DNA from: Doryteuthis pealeii | Taxonomy: Eukaryota; Mollusca; Cephalopoda; Myopsida; Loliginidae | Assembly: GCA_023376005.1 (NCBI GenBank) | Contig: CM042157.1 | Coordinates: 52,101,833 to 52,165,832 of the forward strand | DNA length: 64,000 nt | Direction: 5' to 3' | Shown: one piece after another, positions 35,289 through 44,899 of the stretch | Position numbering within the stretch: position 1 is the first letter of the stretch | Layout of the letters: the number at the start of each line of letters is the position of its first letter | Notes under the pieces: model-generated | Databases searched by the model: none | Told to the model about the DNA's origin: nothing | Seen by the model: only the letters and a program-made list of their open reading frames with translations | Translations under genes and position numbers: made by a program

Positions 35289-35577
35289 ACGAGTAGCCAT
35301 TTTGAAGTTGTAAGCGACGGTGGTCCTGAATTTGACAACCAAATGATGAAGGAACTGGCCCGAAAATATGGATTCAAATGGAATCCCAGCTCACCAGAGA
35401 TGCCAAACTCCAACGGAATGGCAGAATCTGCGGTCAAACAAATAAAAGCATTATTAAAAAACGTAACAATGAAAATAGTGACCCTTGCCTAGCCATACTA
35501 GAGTTTACCAATACGCCATCGTATTTTTATACACTCGCGTCTAAGAGTTATTCCTGCAAAACAGATGCCATAGCATT
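35289..35577 (+). pseudogene. Ty3/gypsy integrase core fragment, second part
   Basis: FEVVSDGGPEFDNQMMKELA gives the second catalytic Asp; NSNGMAESAVKQIKALLKN gives the catalytic Glu. After a frameshift near 35455 the other frame continues NSDPCLAILEFTNTPS, the conserved strand after the active site. It is cut at about 35577 where an unrelated repeat begins. The longest frame over this stretch (35378-35587) is real only in its second half. Inactive fragment. Confidence 0.88.
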
Positions 35578-35589
35578 TAACTCTTAATA

Positions 35590-36331
35590 TTATTGAGGAA
35601 AAAAGAGCTGGGAAAATTAAAATTAGAAAGTTTAAAATTATTTACGATAAAATTTAGAAATATTATAGAATCCTTATTGATATGTTGCGGGGCCGATAAG
35701 GATGTCGACCCCACAGACGTTTGAATAAGTGAAACGACTGGAGACAATGAAAGAGACAAAGGCAGAGGAATTTGATGACAAAGGTAACCCGGCGGCCAAT
35801 TTATTTGTGAGAATTCACAGAAAGGTAAATCGGCTAGTTGAGGATTCGATGTTTGAGGTTGGTCACTCAACATTCGGTCAGTCTTTCGTCGATCTGTGTG
35901 GATAGGTCGTCTGGTGTCGGATAGGCAGCTGGAATCCGGAATCGGGATAGCAGTGCGTCTACGGGCGAGGTTGACGTCGTGGTCGGTCGGTAACGGTCTC
36001 GGCCTGCGGTTGGATCGGCTGCGAGCCCCGGTCGTAGTCTCGTTGAGGACTGTTCGGGTACGAGCGTGAACGTAACTGCGACGGGCCGTTCGCTTAGCAC
36101 GTGTTTTGCTTGGGTCTTATTGACCGCGGTTATGCGGGGACCGTGTGTGCAAATGCCTCGAGTAGCTAGGTGTTTGCTCGGTGGAAGATCGAGTCGGATC
36201 TACCAAGCTAGTACTTAGCGTACTGTCGGCGAGGGACGCCTATCCGGTCGCAAGACCCAGATCTTCTAGGGATATCGCCCTAGGATCGCATTAGTGGTTA
36301 GGAAAGACTGAAGTGTTAAGGCCGACAGGTT
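35590..36331. other. GC-richer LTR- or leader-like block
   Basis: Base composition changes sharply from AT-rich to GC-rich at about 35690 and back after 36850. The TTAACTCTTAATATTATTGAG at 35578-35598 also occurs inside the hAT-like copy near 45533, so this block probably lies inside such an element. The block resembles a retroelement LTR or 5' leader, but I see no terminal repeats or primer site. Confidence 0.4.
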
Positions 36332-36397
36332 AGCTTTGAAAAGAGCTGGGTTTTTTAGCCTTGAAAAAGGCTGGGTTTGTTAGCCTTGAAAAAGGCT
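36332..36397 (+). promoter_or_regulatory. Three tandem GAAA-tetraloop hairpins, 25-bp spacing
   Basis: Hairpins at 36332-36347, 36357-36372 and 36382-36397, starting exactly 25 bp apart. Units 2 and 3 are AGCCTT-GAAA-AAGGCT; unit 1 is AGCTTT-GAAA-AGAGCT. The fourth base pair is C-G in two units and T-A in the first, a change on both sides that keeps pairing. GAAA is a GNRA tetraloop. Such stem-loops occur in retroviral-type packaging leaders; that role is inferred from shape only. Confidence 0.7.
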
Positions 36398-36742
36398 GTT
36401 TGCTGGAACTGGAACAAGGCAAGTCATCACAGCAAAAGAAGAGGCAGGCAGTCTAGCAGCAAAGAGGCAAGCGGTGTAGCGGCAAAGAGGCAGGCGGTCG
36501 GCGATCAGGAACGGCTATCAGGAACGGCCATTCGTTTGGAACAGGAATCAGGATCGTCAAAGTTGCCGGTGGGCTCGGGAGTGTCGCTGTCGTCGCAAAA
36601 CGACTTTCTTATATCTATGAAATATACCGGAAGCATCAATGACGTCAGGCAAAAGTTCGTTAGCGATGATGAAATGATAGAGAAGGAAGGTTATGCTTAC
36701 GTGTACCAGCACGCGTACGTTCGTGCAAAGGGGCGGAGCTAA
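36377..36742 (+). CDS. Open frame of unknown product
   Basis: About 121 residues, opening with TTG rather than ATG; the first in-frame ATG is near 36617 (MKYTGSINDVRQKF). The N-terminal half is basic and low-complexity (HHSKRRGRQSSSKEASG), the C-terminal half is acidic to mixed (VSDDEMIEKEGYAYVYQHAY). No family recognised. Its place after structured, GC-rich sequence would suit a truncated gag-like gene, but it may be non-coding. It ends at a perfect hairpin. Confidence 0.25.
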   Translation: MLALKKAVCWNWNKASHHSKRRGRQSSSKEASGVAAKRQAVGDQERLSGTAIRLEQESGSSKLPVGSGVSLSSQNDFLISMKYTGSINDVRQKFVSDDEMIEKEGYAYVYQHAYVRAKGRS

Positions 36743-36745
36743 GCT

Positions 36746-36794
36746 ACGAATCCAGATTAATCTAGTCGGAACGACTAGATTAATCTGGATTCGT
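36746..36794. repeat. Perfect hairpin, 23-bp arms, GAA loop
   Basis: Arms 36746-36768 and 36772-36794 are exact reverse complements (ACGAATCCAGATTAATCTAG at the outer left). Only three unpaired bases (GAA) remain. It begins just past the stop of the preceding frame. It could be an element terminus, a 3'-end structure or a recent snap-back duplication. Confidence 0.97.
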
Positions 36795-36944
36795 GGAAGG
36801 GGAATCTACGCACGTACGTTCTGAAAAAGGGGTCAAGGCTAGTGGCCCCGACAGTTAAAATGCGAGACTTGTTTTCTTTGATACATGTCTGCTTAAATAT
36901 ATAAAGCACTTTATAGCCTCAAAGGTGAATTATTCTTTAGTTAA

Positions 36945-37480
36945 TTTTGTAGTTTTTAAGTTCACATATTAAAAATAAATCAAAATTTGAAATTAAAGCG
37001 TTGAATTGAAAATTGATATCATTCAACAACATAAAACTCCTGATTCAAATAGTCTACCCCTATTTCATATTTTGTAAATAAGCAATCTTCCTCGTCAGAA
37101 CTTTCTGTCTTTCTGGATATAAACGGGAGAATTATTTGCCTCCAAATAAAATAATTAATCGCTTGAAAACAATAAACATTGTCTGTTGTTTACGTATGTC
37201 GGTGCCACTGTGTAGTTCCTATGATTTTGAACTTTCTTCGAATCAGCAGCAGCAGCAGTTGATGTTACAAGAGTAAATAGAATATTAAGTCCCCCCCCCC
37301 CAAAAAAAAAAACCAAAAAAAAAACACGACAATTTTTAATTCAAGGATTATTTTCAATATTTTCTTTTATAAAGACTATCAAATGGAATCTCATTATTTT
37401 TAGCTACATATTTTAAATACAATAATATTAAATGCATTAATACATTTCTTTAATTAAATAAATACGCTTTTGCTTTTGAA
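36945..37480. mobile_element. hAT-like family D, internal fragment
   Basis: Aligns by eye with 45640-46010: ACGGGAGAATTATTTG and CAAATAAAATAATTAAT at 37124-37160 versus ACACGGGAGAATTATTTG near 45688; TTTTTAATTCAAGGATTATT at 37334 versus TTTTAATTCAAACATTATT at 45876. No transposase is encoded and the ends are not visible here. A C9-10/A run sits at 37290-37323. Confidence 0.6.
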
Positions 37481-37554
37481 ATGTAATTGGATATGAGTTA
37501 GGCAGGTGTCTCAAAGCCTGAAAAAAAGATATCCGACGATAGATTATGATATAT

Positions 37555-37930
37555 CAAGGGTTAATATGAAGCGTATAGTGGCGAAGGAAAAAAACAAACA
37601 CAGGATTTAAGTTTCAACAAATTGTATTAAAAACGAAAAGGCTGTAGTGTTGGAAATGATATAAGAAGGAAGTCTGATGTTTGATGGTCGAGCCAGTTGC
37701 GGTGGGGCTGGTGATGTAGGCAAAGGCCTGATGTTCGTGGTCAAGATGTTGGTAATAATGTGGGCAGAGAATCTGATGTTTGATGACCGAGTCAATGATG
37801 TTGGCAGAGATCTGATGCTTGGTGGTCGAGTCAGTTGAAGTGTTGGAAATATGTAGGCAATAAGCCTGATGTTCGGTGGTAAGCAGTTGGCCGTATGATT
37901 GCTGATGATTGTTGACGGTTTTCACTGGTA
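37555..37930. repeat. Diverged tandem units (TCTGATGTT...GTCGAGTCAG)
   Basis: Four to five units of about 60-70 bp with CTGATGTTTGATGGTCGAG, CTGATGTTCGTGGTCAAGAT, CTGATGTTTGATGACCGAGT, CTGATGCTTGGTGGTCGAGT and CTGATGTTCGGTGG. The start (37560-37640) resembles 27825-27905. Minus-strand open frames here (37607-37925) simply translate the repeat. Likely part of an LTR. Confidence 0.7.
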
Positions 37931-38639
37931 GTAGTTTGCCCCTTTAAGACTTTGTCGGTCGATCAGGTCATGATGGTGAGGTGAGGGGCTGTACCGATAT
38001 TAGTGGTCTGTTGCCTTGTGAGGCCGATTTCGACTGCTTTTGTGTAGCTGTTAGCTTACGGGTAGTGGGGCCCCTGAGGAAGATGGAGGAGGAGTCAGTA
38101 AAATAAACTGTCTTTGGTTTAGCTGTTAGTTTACGATCGCTCACTTTTTGTGTAGCGACTCGGCTGTCTGTGATATCTGCAATGTCCCCGCTGAAACTGA
38201 CTTGTCAGTCTTTCAAAGTCGGGTTTAAATACATTTTCAGTTTGCGGACCGGATCAACTTTAATTTTTTAACCGGGAAGGTTGACCGAAAAATGCAAATT
38301 CTGATTTTTATTTTGCTACTTTGCTTATAAGATTCGCGCGTGCGTCGATCCTAATGCGCACAGAAGAGGGTTTTTTTTTTTCATTTAGTTAAAAGCCACG
38401 ACTCTGTCAATATCCGGTATTGTGGTGTGTGTGCGTATTGAATTTGGTGAATTTTTGTGAATTGGGAGATACCTTTATTTGTGTATATAAAAGTTAGAAA
38501 TAATCATGAGAAAACATTTTCATTGAGAGAGATTGTCAGAATTTTATCCTCGATGTAGGCACCTCAAAGATAAAACTTACCAGCCAGCATAGTAGTCGCT
38601 GTCCGACTTTTAAAAAATAACAAAAAAAAATGGTTTCTC
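37931..38639. other. No gene recognised
   Basis: Moderate GC. A motif GTAGCTGTTAGCTTACGGGT near 38046 recurs as TTAGCTGTTAGTTTACGATC near 38118. No domain-bearing frame. Confidence 0.4.
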
Positions 38640-39680
38640 AGACAAAATGACAAAATAACTGCTGTAAGCCTAAAATTACTAATTTATTAATTACAAAAGA
38701 TACTATTGTGGTTGCAAGAGTTTTATAAACTCCAAAGTAACCACAAAAAGTAAAGGCAAAAAAAACTTGTTTTAAAGAATACTACGAAATACACTAAAGA
38801 AACAAAATACAAAGAAAAATAACAACATAAAAAGCACTTTTTCATGTTTTTCTTCCTTGACCCGCCAGCTTAAAAAACATACGAAAAATTCACGAAGCCC
38901 CGTGGAGGCTTATGAAAAATGTTCTTTTTTAAAAAATGTCTTATAGATAGGAGTTTAACCTCCAGAATTCTTTGGGGAAATTCTCCTCGTGGGACTATCT
39001 TTCTCGCAAAATAGCGAGATAGCGAGGAGAAGTAAACTAATTCCCAATAATGCTTTGCCAGGTCTAACTCGACCAGAAATTCTTCATTCTTCATGCCGTA
39101 GCGAAAAAAGGGGAAAATTCTTCTCAGAACCTCTCTTGAGTTGTTTTCTTTAATTTTATTTTTTTTTATAAGGACCGACTTGTACGGAAAATCTGCTTCG
39201 CTTTTCTGGGACAAAACTCTAAACGGTCTGCCGTCCGCTTCTTTATTCCCACGAAGACTTCAACTTTGCTAGGCCCAATGACTTGAGAATAACGGCTTGT
39301 CATTCTCTTGTACATAAGAAGAAAAATTTGCTTCGGCTAGCTGAAGACTATCAAGCTTAGAAAATCTTCATTAGCTTGCCGAATGCAGGCATCCTAAGAC
39401 ACCTAAAATATAGGCCTTGAGAGCAGAGTCGCACGCATCCAAAATGCGTTCCCCCTTAAAATCAAAAGTGACTCTACAAGCGACCCCCCACCCTGCCATA
39501 CAAAAAAGAGGGAGAATCATGGCAAGCAGAGACTTAAGTAATGTCCCTCCCACTACTTAGAAGCAGCAGCAACATCCGTGGAACTTACAAAGGACCATAA
39601 CTAATCCACCAGCAGGGGCAGCAGCTAACACGAGTTACTCCCAAGGGGCTATAACTCTAATTACCCTTTTCTTTATAAAA
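38640..39680. repeat. Dispersed repeat E, copy 2
   Basis: Starts with CTGCTGTAAGCCTAAAATTAC and follows the order of 3575-4690, ending at CTATAACTCTAATTACC and TTTATAAAA. It carries GGACCGACTTGTACGG (near 39172), a distant counterpart of the satellite-A-like segment of copy 1. Minus-strand frames at 38870-39214 and 39371-39553 have no known domain. An inverted-repeat element interrupts its right end. Confidence 0.65.
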
Positions 39681-39681
39681 A

Positions 39682-40740
39682 TTTGGACCTAGACACCAAT
39701 AGGCACCCCGGTCCAGATCCGTTTTGAAAGGTACTGAATTTTGCTTTTCACCGGTTGTTTAGTAAACAAAATCAGCAGCCGGCCGATAAAAACCAGTAAC
39801 ATTTTTATACTAAAATAGTTTTTGATTTTAATTTTTAAAAAATTAGTTATTTCATGGGAAAAAAATAATTTTGCACTAAAGATAAACTAATATTGTAATT
39901 AAAAAAAAAATAGAACTTAAAACGAAAGACATGTTTATTTTCCATATGCCTCTACGGATAGTTAATTAAAAAAATGAGTTATTTCATGTTGTTGTTAGTA
40001 TATGATAAAAAATAATTTTCAACCAGCAATTAACTAATATTGTTATTTACATTAACAATATTATTTCAGATAGGAATCCACGTAGAGACACATGAAAAAT
40101 ACATTTTATAAATAGTGTAATACCATTTCTGAACAACATCATTTTATTTAAATAAACTTAAAAATACTTTGTAAAAACAATTTTTATTTAAATAAACATA
40201 TCTGCATTTCTCTTGTGATTAAATAAAACTATTTTAATATAAAAACGTGTCTTTCGTTTAAAGTTTTATAATTAAAACAAAAACAAAACAAAAACAATAA
40301 CAATATTAGTTTAAAATTAAAAAGTATTTATTTTAAAAAGATTTTGATAGGGTTAGGGGTTAGGGTTAAGGTTAGGGGTTAGGGTTAGCAGTTATTATTA
40401 TAATCTTATAATATACTTATTATAGCTGTAACCATTCCCGTGTTTAACGTGTCTAACATTAAAAGTGTTATAATAAAAAAAGAATTGCTATTGAATTAAC
40501 AACAACAACATGGAATAAGTAAAAAAAAGTGTCTTTAATATAAAAATGTGTCTTTCGCTTAAAGTTTTATAATAAAAAAAAATTGCTACTGAAGTATCAA
40601 CTTCAACATGATATAACTAAAAACAAGTGCGTCTAAAAATCGTCTGTTAACAAACAACCGGATTTTGACGGTAAAAAGCAAAACATGTCCTTTTGAATCT
40701 AGGTCTCACCTGGGGTGCTTATTGGTGTCTTGGTCCAAAA
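39682..40740. mobile_element. Element with ~100-bp terminal inverted repeats
   Basis: Left end TTTGGACCTAGACACCAATA with GGCACCCCGG, right end the inverse GGGGTGCTTATTGGTGTCTT with GGTCCAAAA; the match continues through the ACCGGTTGTTT / AAACAACCGG area, about 100 bp in all with gaps. The interior is AT-rich with repeated TGTCTTTCGTTTAAAGTTTT blocks at 40248 and 40550 (and an inverted one near 39914). A degenerate TTAGGG-type stretch (GGGTTAGGGGTTAGGGTTAA...) lies at 40348-40389. No coding. No clear target duplication. Confidence 0.7.
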
Positions 40741-41635
40741 ATGTTTACTAGCTAGAAATAGATAAAAGCAAGATCCGATGTTTTCTTTTATAAACAATTT
40801 CGCCAAAATATCAGACTTAATGGTGACTGAAAAGGGATTAGTCTCATTTGATCTGGGGGACCATATGGCTTAGGAGTGACCAAGATATTTAACACGTGTT
40901 CGGAGAGTTCAAGAATCTTCCCGAAACTTCTGAACGGAAAGGCACAAAAAACAGCTGCCCTGAGAAGCGAGTTGATAGCTAGGCGTGACACCAGGCAGAC
41001 GAGTCAGTTGAGCACTAAGCTTTTTGACCGCATGGGAGAGTTATAGTTCTGGGCTTGGCAGCTGGTACTTGAATGGGACAAATTAAGTTAATGATATCTA
41101 AAGACAGTTACGTGTTAAGTCGAGTTTAACGAAGAATACAAAGAACGAAACTGAATGAGATTTTTCTCTCTCTTGCATCCCTGGCTGAAGGAATAAATCT
41201 TTTAAGAAAATAAATCCCCATGTCTGTTGCGCTTTGCCACTAAGAAAAGACTTTATAAATGAAATGAAACGTAAAGGTCCAGCTGTTAGGCGTAAACAAA
41301 CAGTAAGCAGTCTTACCCCAAGCCGAAGAACCAGAGGAAAACAATCTGTGGACTTAAGTTAATTGACCATGACGACAACGCGTGTCTGCTGACGTCTTCC
41401 TCTTCTCTGTATATCATCACATCACAGGAGACAGTAGTACTAGTCGCTGTTCCCTGCGCACATTAGTAGTTCTGACCGATCTAGCCGCTGCCCTCTGACA
41501 GGGGAAGAGGAGGAATTTGTTTTGGTAAACAAACCATTGTGCCCTCCTTGTATACGTTTGCAGTACCTATCGTCTACGCTACACGGTGTTCAGTACACTT
41601 GCAGTAGAGCCACGTTACACTTTGCAGTGAATGGA
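40741..41635. other. No gene recognised
   Basis: Mixed composition, no repeats or frames I can assign. Confidence 0.4.
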
Positions 41636-42000
41636 AGTATTTATTTTACATTTATAAATTTAATAAAATCCCTAAAAAATTTTAAAAAGTAGACAACTTT
41701 AATTTTTAATAGATTCCTTACAAAATAAGCTAACGATTAAAAAAAAAAGATAAATATTTTTTCATATTTACAAGACTTAAGTTTCAAAATATAAAACGTC
41801 CTACTACCAAATTTATCAGAGTATCTATTTTTTTTTCTTTTACATATGTTCCGTCATTGAATCATCTTTCCAAAAACGTTATGAAGAAACTTGTATGGGG
41901 GATCGATGTTCAAAACAAAAACTAGTGAAAAAATAATTTAGAGTAAACATTTATTTAGAATAAAAGTTCTTCTTTTATTACTTGTAGAGGCCTTGTTGTT
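41636..42000. mobile_element. hAT-like family D, interrupted copy (left piece)
   Basis: Matches 46008-46425: AAGTATTTATTTTACATTT, the ...TATTTTTTCATATTTACAAGA block, GGGGGATCGATGTTC versus GGGGGGATCAATACGC, and ...AAAGTTCTTCTTTTATTACTT versus AAAGTTCATCTTTTATTACTT. The right piece is at 43765-43886; about 1.76 kb of other sequence separates them. Confidence 0.65.
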
Positions 42001-42079
42001 GAGGTTCGCAAATGATATTATGACGAATAAAAATATGACACAGTTTAGGTAGAAAATACGGAAAAATGATAAAACAAAT

Positions 42080-42720
42080 GCATGTGATTAGATGATAACA
42101 AATAAATTTATTCAGAGAATAAATTTGCAATAATCAACAAAATTGAATGTTCAAAAGAAATAGTGTAGATATGATGTGGAAGATATGTTTGCTAAGAAAT
42201 GTGTAATGTAAAATGGAAAAGTTCGTGTGTAGAGTTTTGGAAAGTTCGTCAAGGAATGTGTAATGTGAAATGTTTATGTAGTCGAAAAGTTCGAATAGAC
42301 GTGTGCTAGAAATGAGAATTAATTTTGTATATACGACCTGTTGAAACGGATTCCTGATGTTGAACGAAGTAGTATGAATGAATGATAGTAGTAGGAGCGT
42401 TTTAGTTGTGTGGAGGTAGTGAAATCGTTCGTTCGGACATCTGTTTCTTGGTCGTGTTCTATCCGACGGCGAGATGAATTCTATGTGATCTATCCGGTGT
42501 GGAGATGGTAACTGTCTGACAGCGAGACGAGATCTGTGTAATGGTTGATTTCTTCTCTGTCTTTTATAATTATCAGGTGAATCAAAAAGTAATTAATTTT
42601 TTGAGCGCGAATGCGTGGACGTAGTAGAGAACAATGCTAACCCAGCCAATCGAGTCTGATTTTTATGTAAACATTTGTTTTAATCTCTTTTCCTTAAATT
42701 TGGGAAAAGGATCGTATGAC
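42080..42720 (-). mobile_element. LTR-like segment (minus strand)
   Basis: On the minus strand it has a TATA-like ATTATAAAAGACAG (near 42565), then about 450 bp later AATAAATTTATTTG (near 42100), the spacing of promoter and polyadenylation parts of an LTR. Tandem CTTTTCC/ACATTACACATT motifs lie at 42180-42270. The ends are not defined and no partner LTR is seen. It lies inside a split hAT-like copy. Confidence 0.35.
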
Positions 42721-42764
42721 AACATGGGGGGTCGTAGTCATTCATAGTCACTTCCACCATTCTC

Positions 42765-42905
42765 GTCCAGGTCGTCTGGGAGAATATCGATTACCACCAA
42801 TAGCAGTCTCCCAGATCGATACTCTGAATCATTACGTACAGGACGTCCGGAGAGAATATTGATGATCAATAGCAGTCTGTCCGGATCGATCTCTGTCACT
42901 GGCCG
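42765..42905. repeat. Two hairpin-forming units (~70 bp)
   Basis: Unit 1 carries GTCTGGGAGAATATCGATT and later CTCCCAGATCGAT; unit 2 carries GTCCGGAGAGAATATTGATG and later GTCCGGATCGAT. Both contain AATAGCAGTCT in the loop side. The stem pairs within each unit although stem sequences differ (CTGGGAG/CTCCCAG versus TCCGGA/TCCGGA). Confidence 0.6.
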
Positions 42906-43089
42906 TCTTATCGTCCGTCAACCCCAACGCCGTGTCTGGAACGCACCCATGTGTCATAGGAAAAAAACCCAGCAACAACAAAGAGAGACGAAGACAAGAC
43001 AATTTCAGGTGAACATTAGAAATGGTGGACATCCCCCCCCCCCCGCTTTCCTTAGGAACCTCTGCTAAGCTGGTTTCTAGTGGGCAACT

Positions 43090-43430
43090 AAACTGATCTC
43101 TCTGGTGTCCAAAACTCGACTGTCCACTTCGGCTGCAGAAAACTAACTCTTCACTTTTTAAAATTTCCCAGAATCCCCAAATCTCCTATCGATTCTCGTA
43201 CGAAATCTCATCTTCCGAGATTTTATCAACCCCGTGTGATTTGAAAGTCTTTTGTTTAGAAGACCACCGTCATGATGAGTTTTATGACCCTTCTGACCGT
43301 GGTCAACTATTATTTGCACAAAGGACCAGACATGTTGTCTGCTTCTAACATTAATTGTTCACTATCACTCATTTTTATCTAGCCTGAATTCTTTTTCTTA
43401 TTCTTAAGATTTACTTGACTTAGCCGTGAC
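43090..43430. other. No gene recognised
   Basis: Preceded by a C-run at 43031-43043. Nothing else assignable. Confidence 0.4.
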
Positions 43431-43434
43431 CCTA

Positions 43435-43690
43435 CCTACACATACAGTATATGTATACCCACATACACATGTATGTATACATACGCACATATATATCTAT
43501 ATCTATATATACATACACACACATGATCTACTTGAACACACACACACATATGTGGGTGATCCTAATCCATTCCTAATTTACACACACACACACACACACA
43601 CACTTATCTTATATGTGGGTTTTCTTACTACCTATTCAGTTATCTACCTAGAATTATATATACACACCTACACCCGCATGCACAGATGCA
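43435..43690. repeat. Compound (CA)n/(TA)n microsatellite
   Basis: Runs of ACATACACAT, TATATCTATATC and ACACACACAC with short unique breaks, including 43581-43602 (CA)n. The open frame over it (43426-43716) is a translation of the microsatellite, not a gene. Confidence 0.9.
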
Positions 43691-43764
43691 TACTGCATCC
43701 ATGCATTGTGCTATAATTGTGTTCGTGTGTTTATTCTTATTTTGATATAAAATATAGGATTGTA

Positions 43765-43886
43765 TTTTATATATTTCATATCCCGAAAGTTTTATTAAAA
43801 TCGGGTCATTTGTTTATTTTTGTTGATTTTAGAAGAATTTCCTGTGATCACCCTTATTAGCAGATGTGCGAATTTGAACGCCCCTA
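43765..43886. mobile_element. hAT-like family D, interrupted copy (right piece)
   Basis: AAAGTTTTATTAAAATCGGG, then AGAAGAATTTCCTGTGATCA and CCCTTATTAG, match 46434-46510. It ends near 43886 with TTTGAACGCCCCTA, comparable to the TTTGCACATGGCTA end of the intact copy. Confidence 0.65.
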
Positions 43887-44044
43887 TGTTACTGCTTTTC
43901 GACTTAAACAAAAATTTGACCTAAAATAATCGAATTTAATTCATTTTAATTTGTTTTTAAAATGAAAATGAGCACACAAATTGGTGGTACCTATAATTAT
44001 TAATTATAGGCAGCCTACAGCATTAAGTTCCAAGTACTAAATAA

Positions 44045-44160
44045 AGCTTTGTTTAGTTGTGGCACAAGGCTGGATGTAGGGACAGCAAGTGAGACTCGAA
44101 CTTCACTAGTAATAGTATGCCAGGCTAGCTTGCTAACCATTCATTACGGTGTAAGAGAAT
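44045..44160 (-). mobile_element. Possible tRNA-derived SINE head
   Basis: On the minus strand a B-box-like GAAGTTCGAGTCTC follows an A-box-like segment (TAATGAATGGTTAGC) by about 35 nt, tRNA-like spacing. Its tail runs into GGCTTGTGCCACAAC-type sequence. The A box is weak, so this is a tentative call. Confidence 0.35.
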
Positions 44161-44166
44161 TGATTA

Positions 44167-44890
44167 GGTATACCCAAAAAAAATCGTCTGCTACGTTTTT
44201 TTTTTAAACGAATTAAAATTAATTAAATCTATTATTTAAGGTCACACTTTTGTCTAAAACGATAAGTAGTAACATAATGACCATCATTAAAAAAAAAGAA
44301 AAATAGCATTACATATGCAGTTCATTTTAATACATTTAAATTTCGACGCGATCCGCCATTATGTCTCTTTTTCAATGGTTTAAAGGGCTTGTTTACAATT
44401 TTAATGTAACATTCGCGATTGCAAAAAAAATTACCAAACATCAGGCAATTATCCGATTCTAATGAAATTTTCAGTATTGATTTATCAATTAATGAATTTT
44501 ATAATGCATTAGTTATTTTATTTCAAAACTTTAATTAAGTATTTTTGCTATGAAAAATTAATATATAAAATTTATTTAAAATATGAAAAGCCTGATGTTA
44601 AGTTTAAAACGTTATATTTTTAGATTCTAGAAATAAATATCTATTTAATGCAAACCTTATTTTATTACATCAAAGTATACTTTTTGAAGAAAAACTCGAT
44701 TCAAAATGTAGCCACTCCCCTTTAAGCAGAAAAAATATCGAAAAAATATTTTTTTCTTTTATAAGATAATAGCCAATTAAAAAATTATCGAAATGAGTAA
44801 AAAAGAAATCTCCAAAAAATTATTTATTATTTTTTTTTTTACATTTGATTTTTCAATTTTCGGTACTTATTTTCTCATAGAAACACCACC
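44167..44890 (+). mobile_element. MITE family C, long copy without right end
   Basis: Starts GGTATACCCAA after TA, followed by a TCGTCTGCTA segment that also ends the 27436-27806 copy. The interior aligns with 52660-53483 over hundreds of bases (GTAGTAACATAATGACCATC, GAAATTTTCAGTATTGATTT, ATTATCGAAATGAGTAAAAA). The right terminal repeat is missing; an inverted partial copy follows. Confidence 0.7.
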
Positions 44891-44899
44891 GTAAATTTT

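Noticed and set aside
37607..37925. Minus-strand Thr/His-rich frames as a repeat protein
   Set aside because: They translate the ~65-bp tandem units; frames are not conserved and no start context is seen.
40348..40389. Telomere-like TTAGGG stretch as a chromosome end
   Set aside because: Only ~42 bp, degenerate, and inside a long-inverted-repeat element with sequence continuing on both sides.
43426..43716. 96-residue His/Thr/Tyr-rich open frame
   Set aside because: It translates a (CA)n/(TA)n microsatellite.
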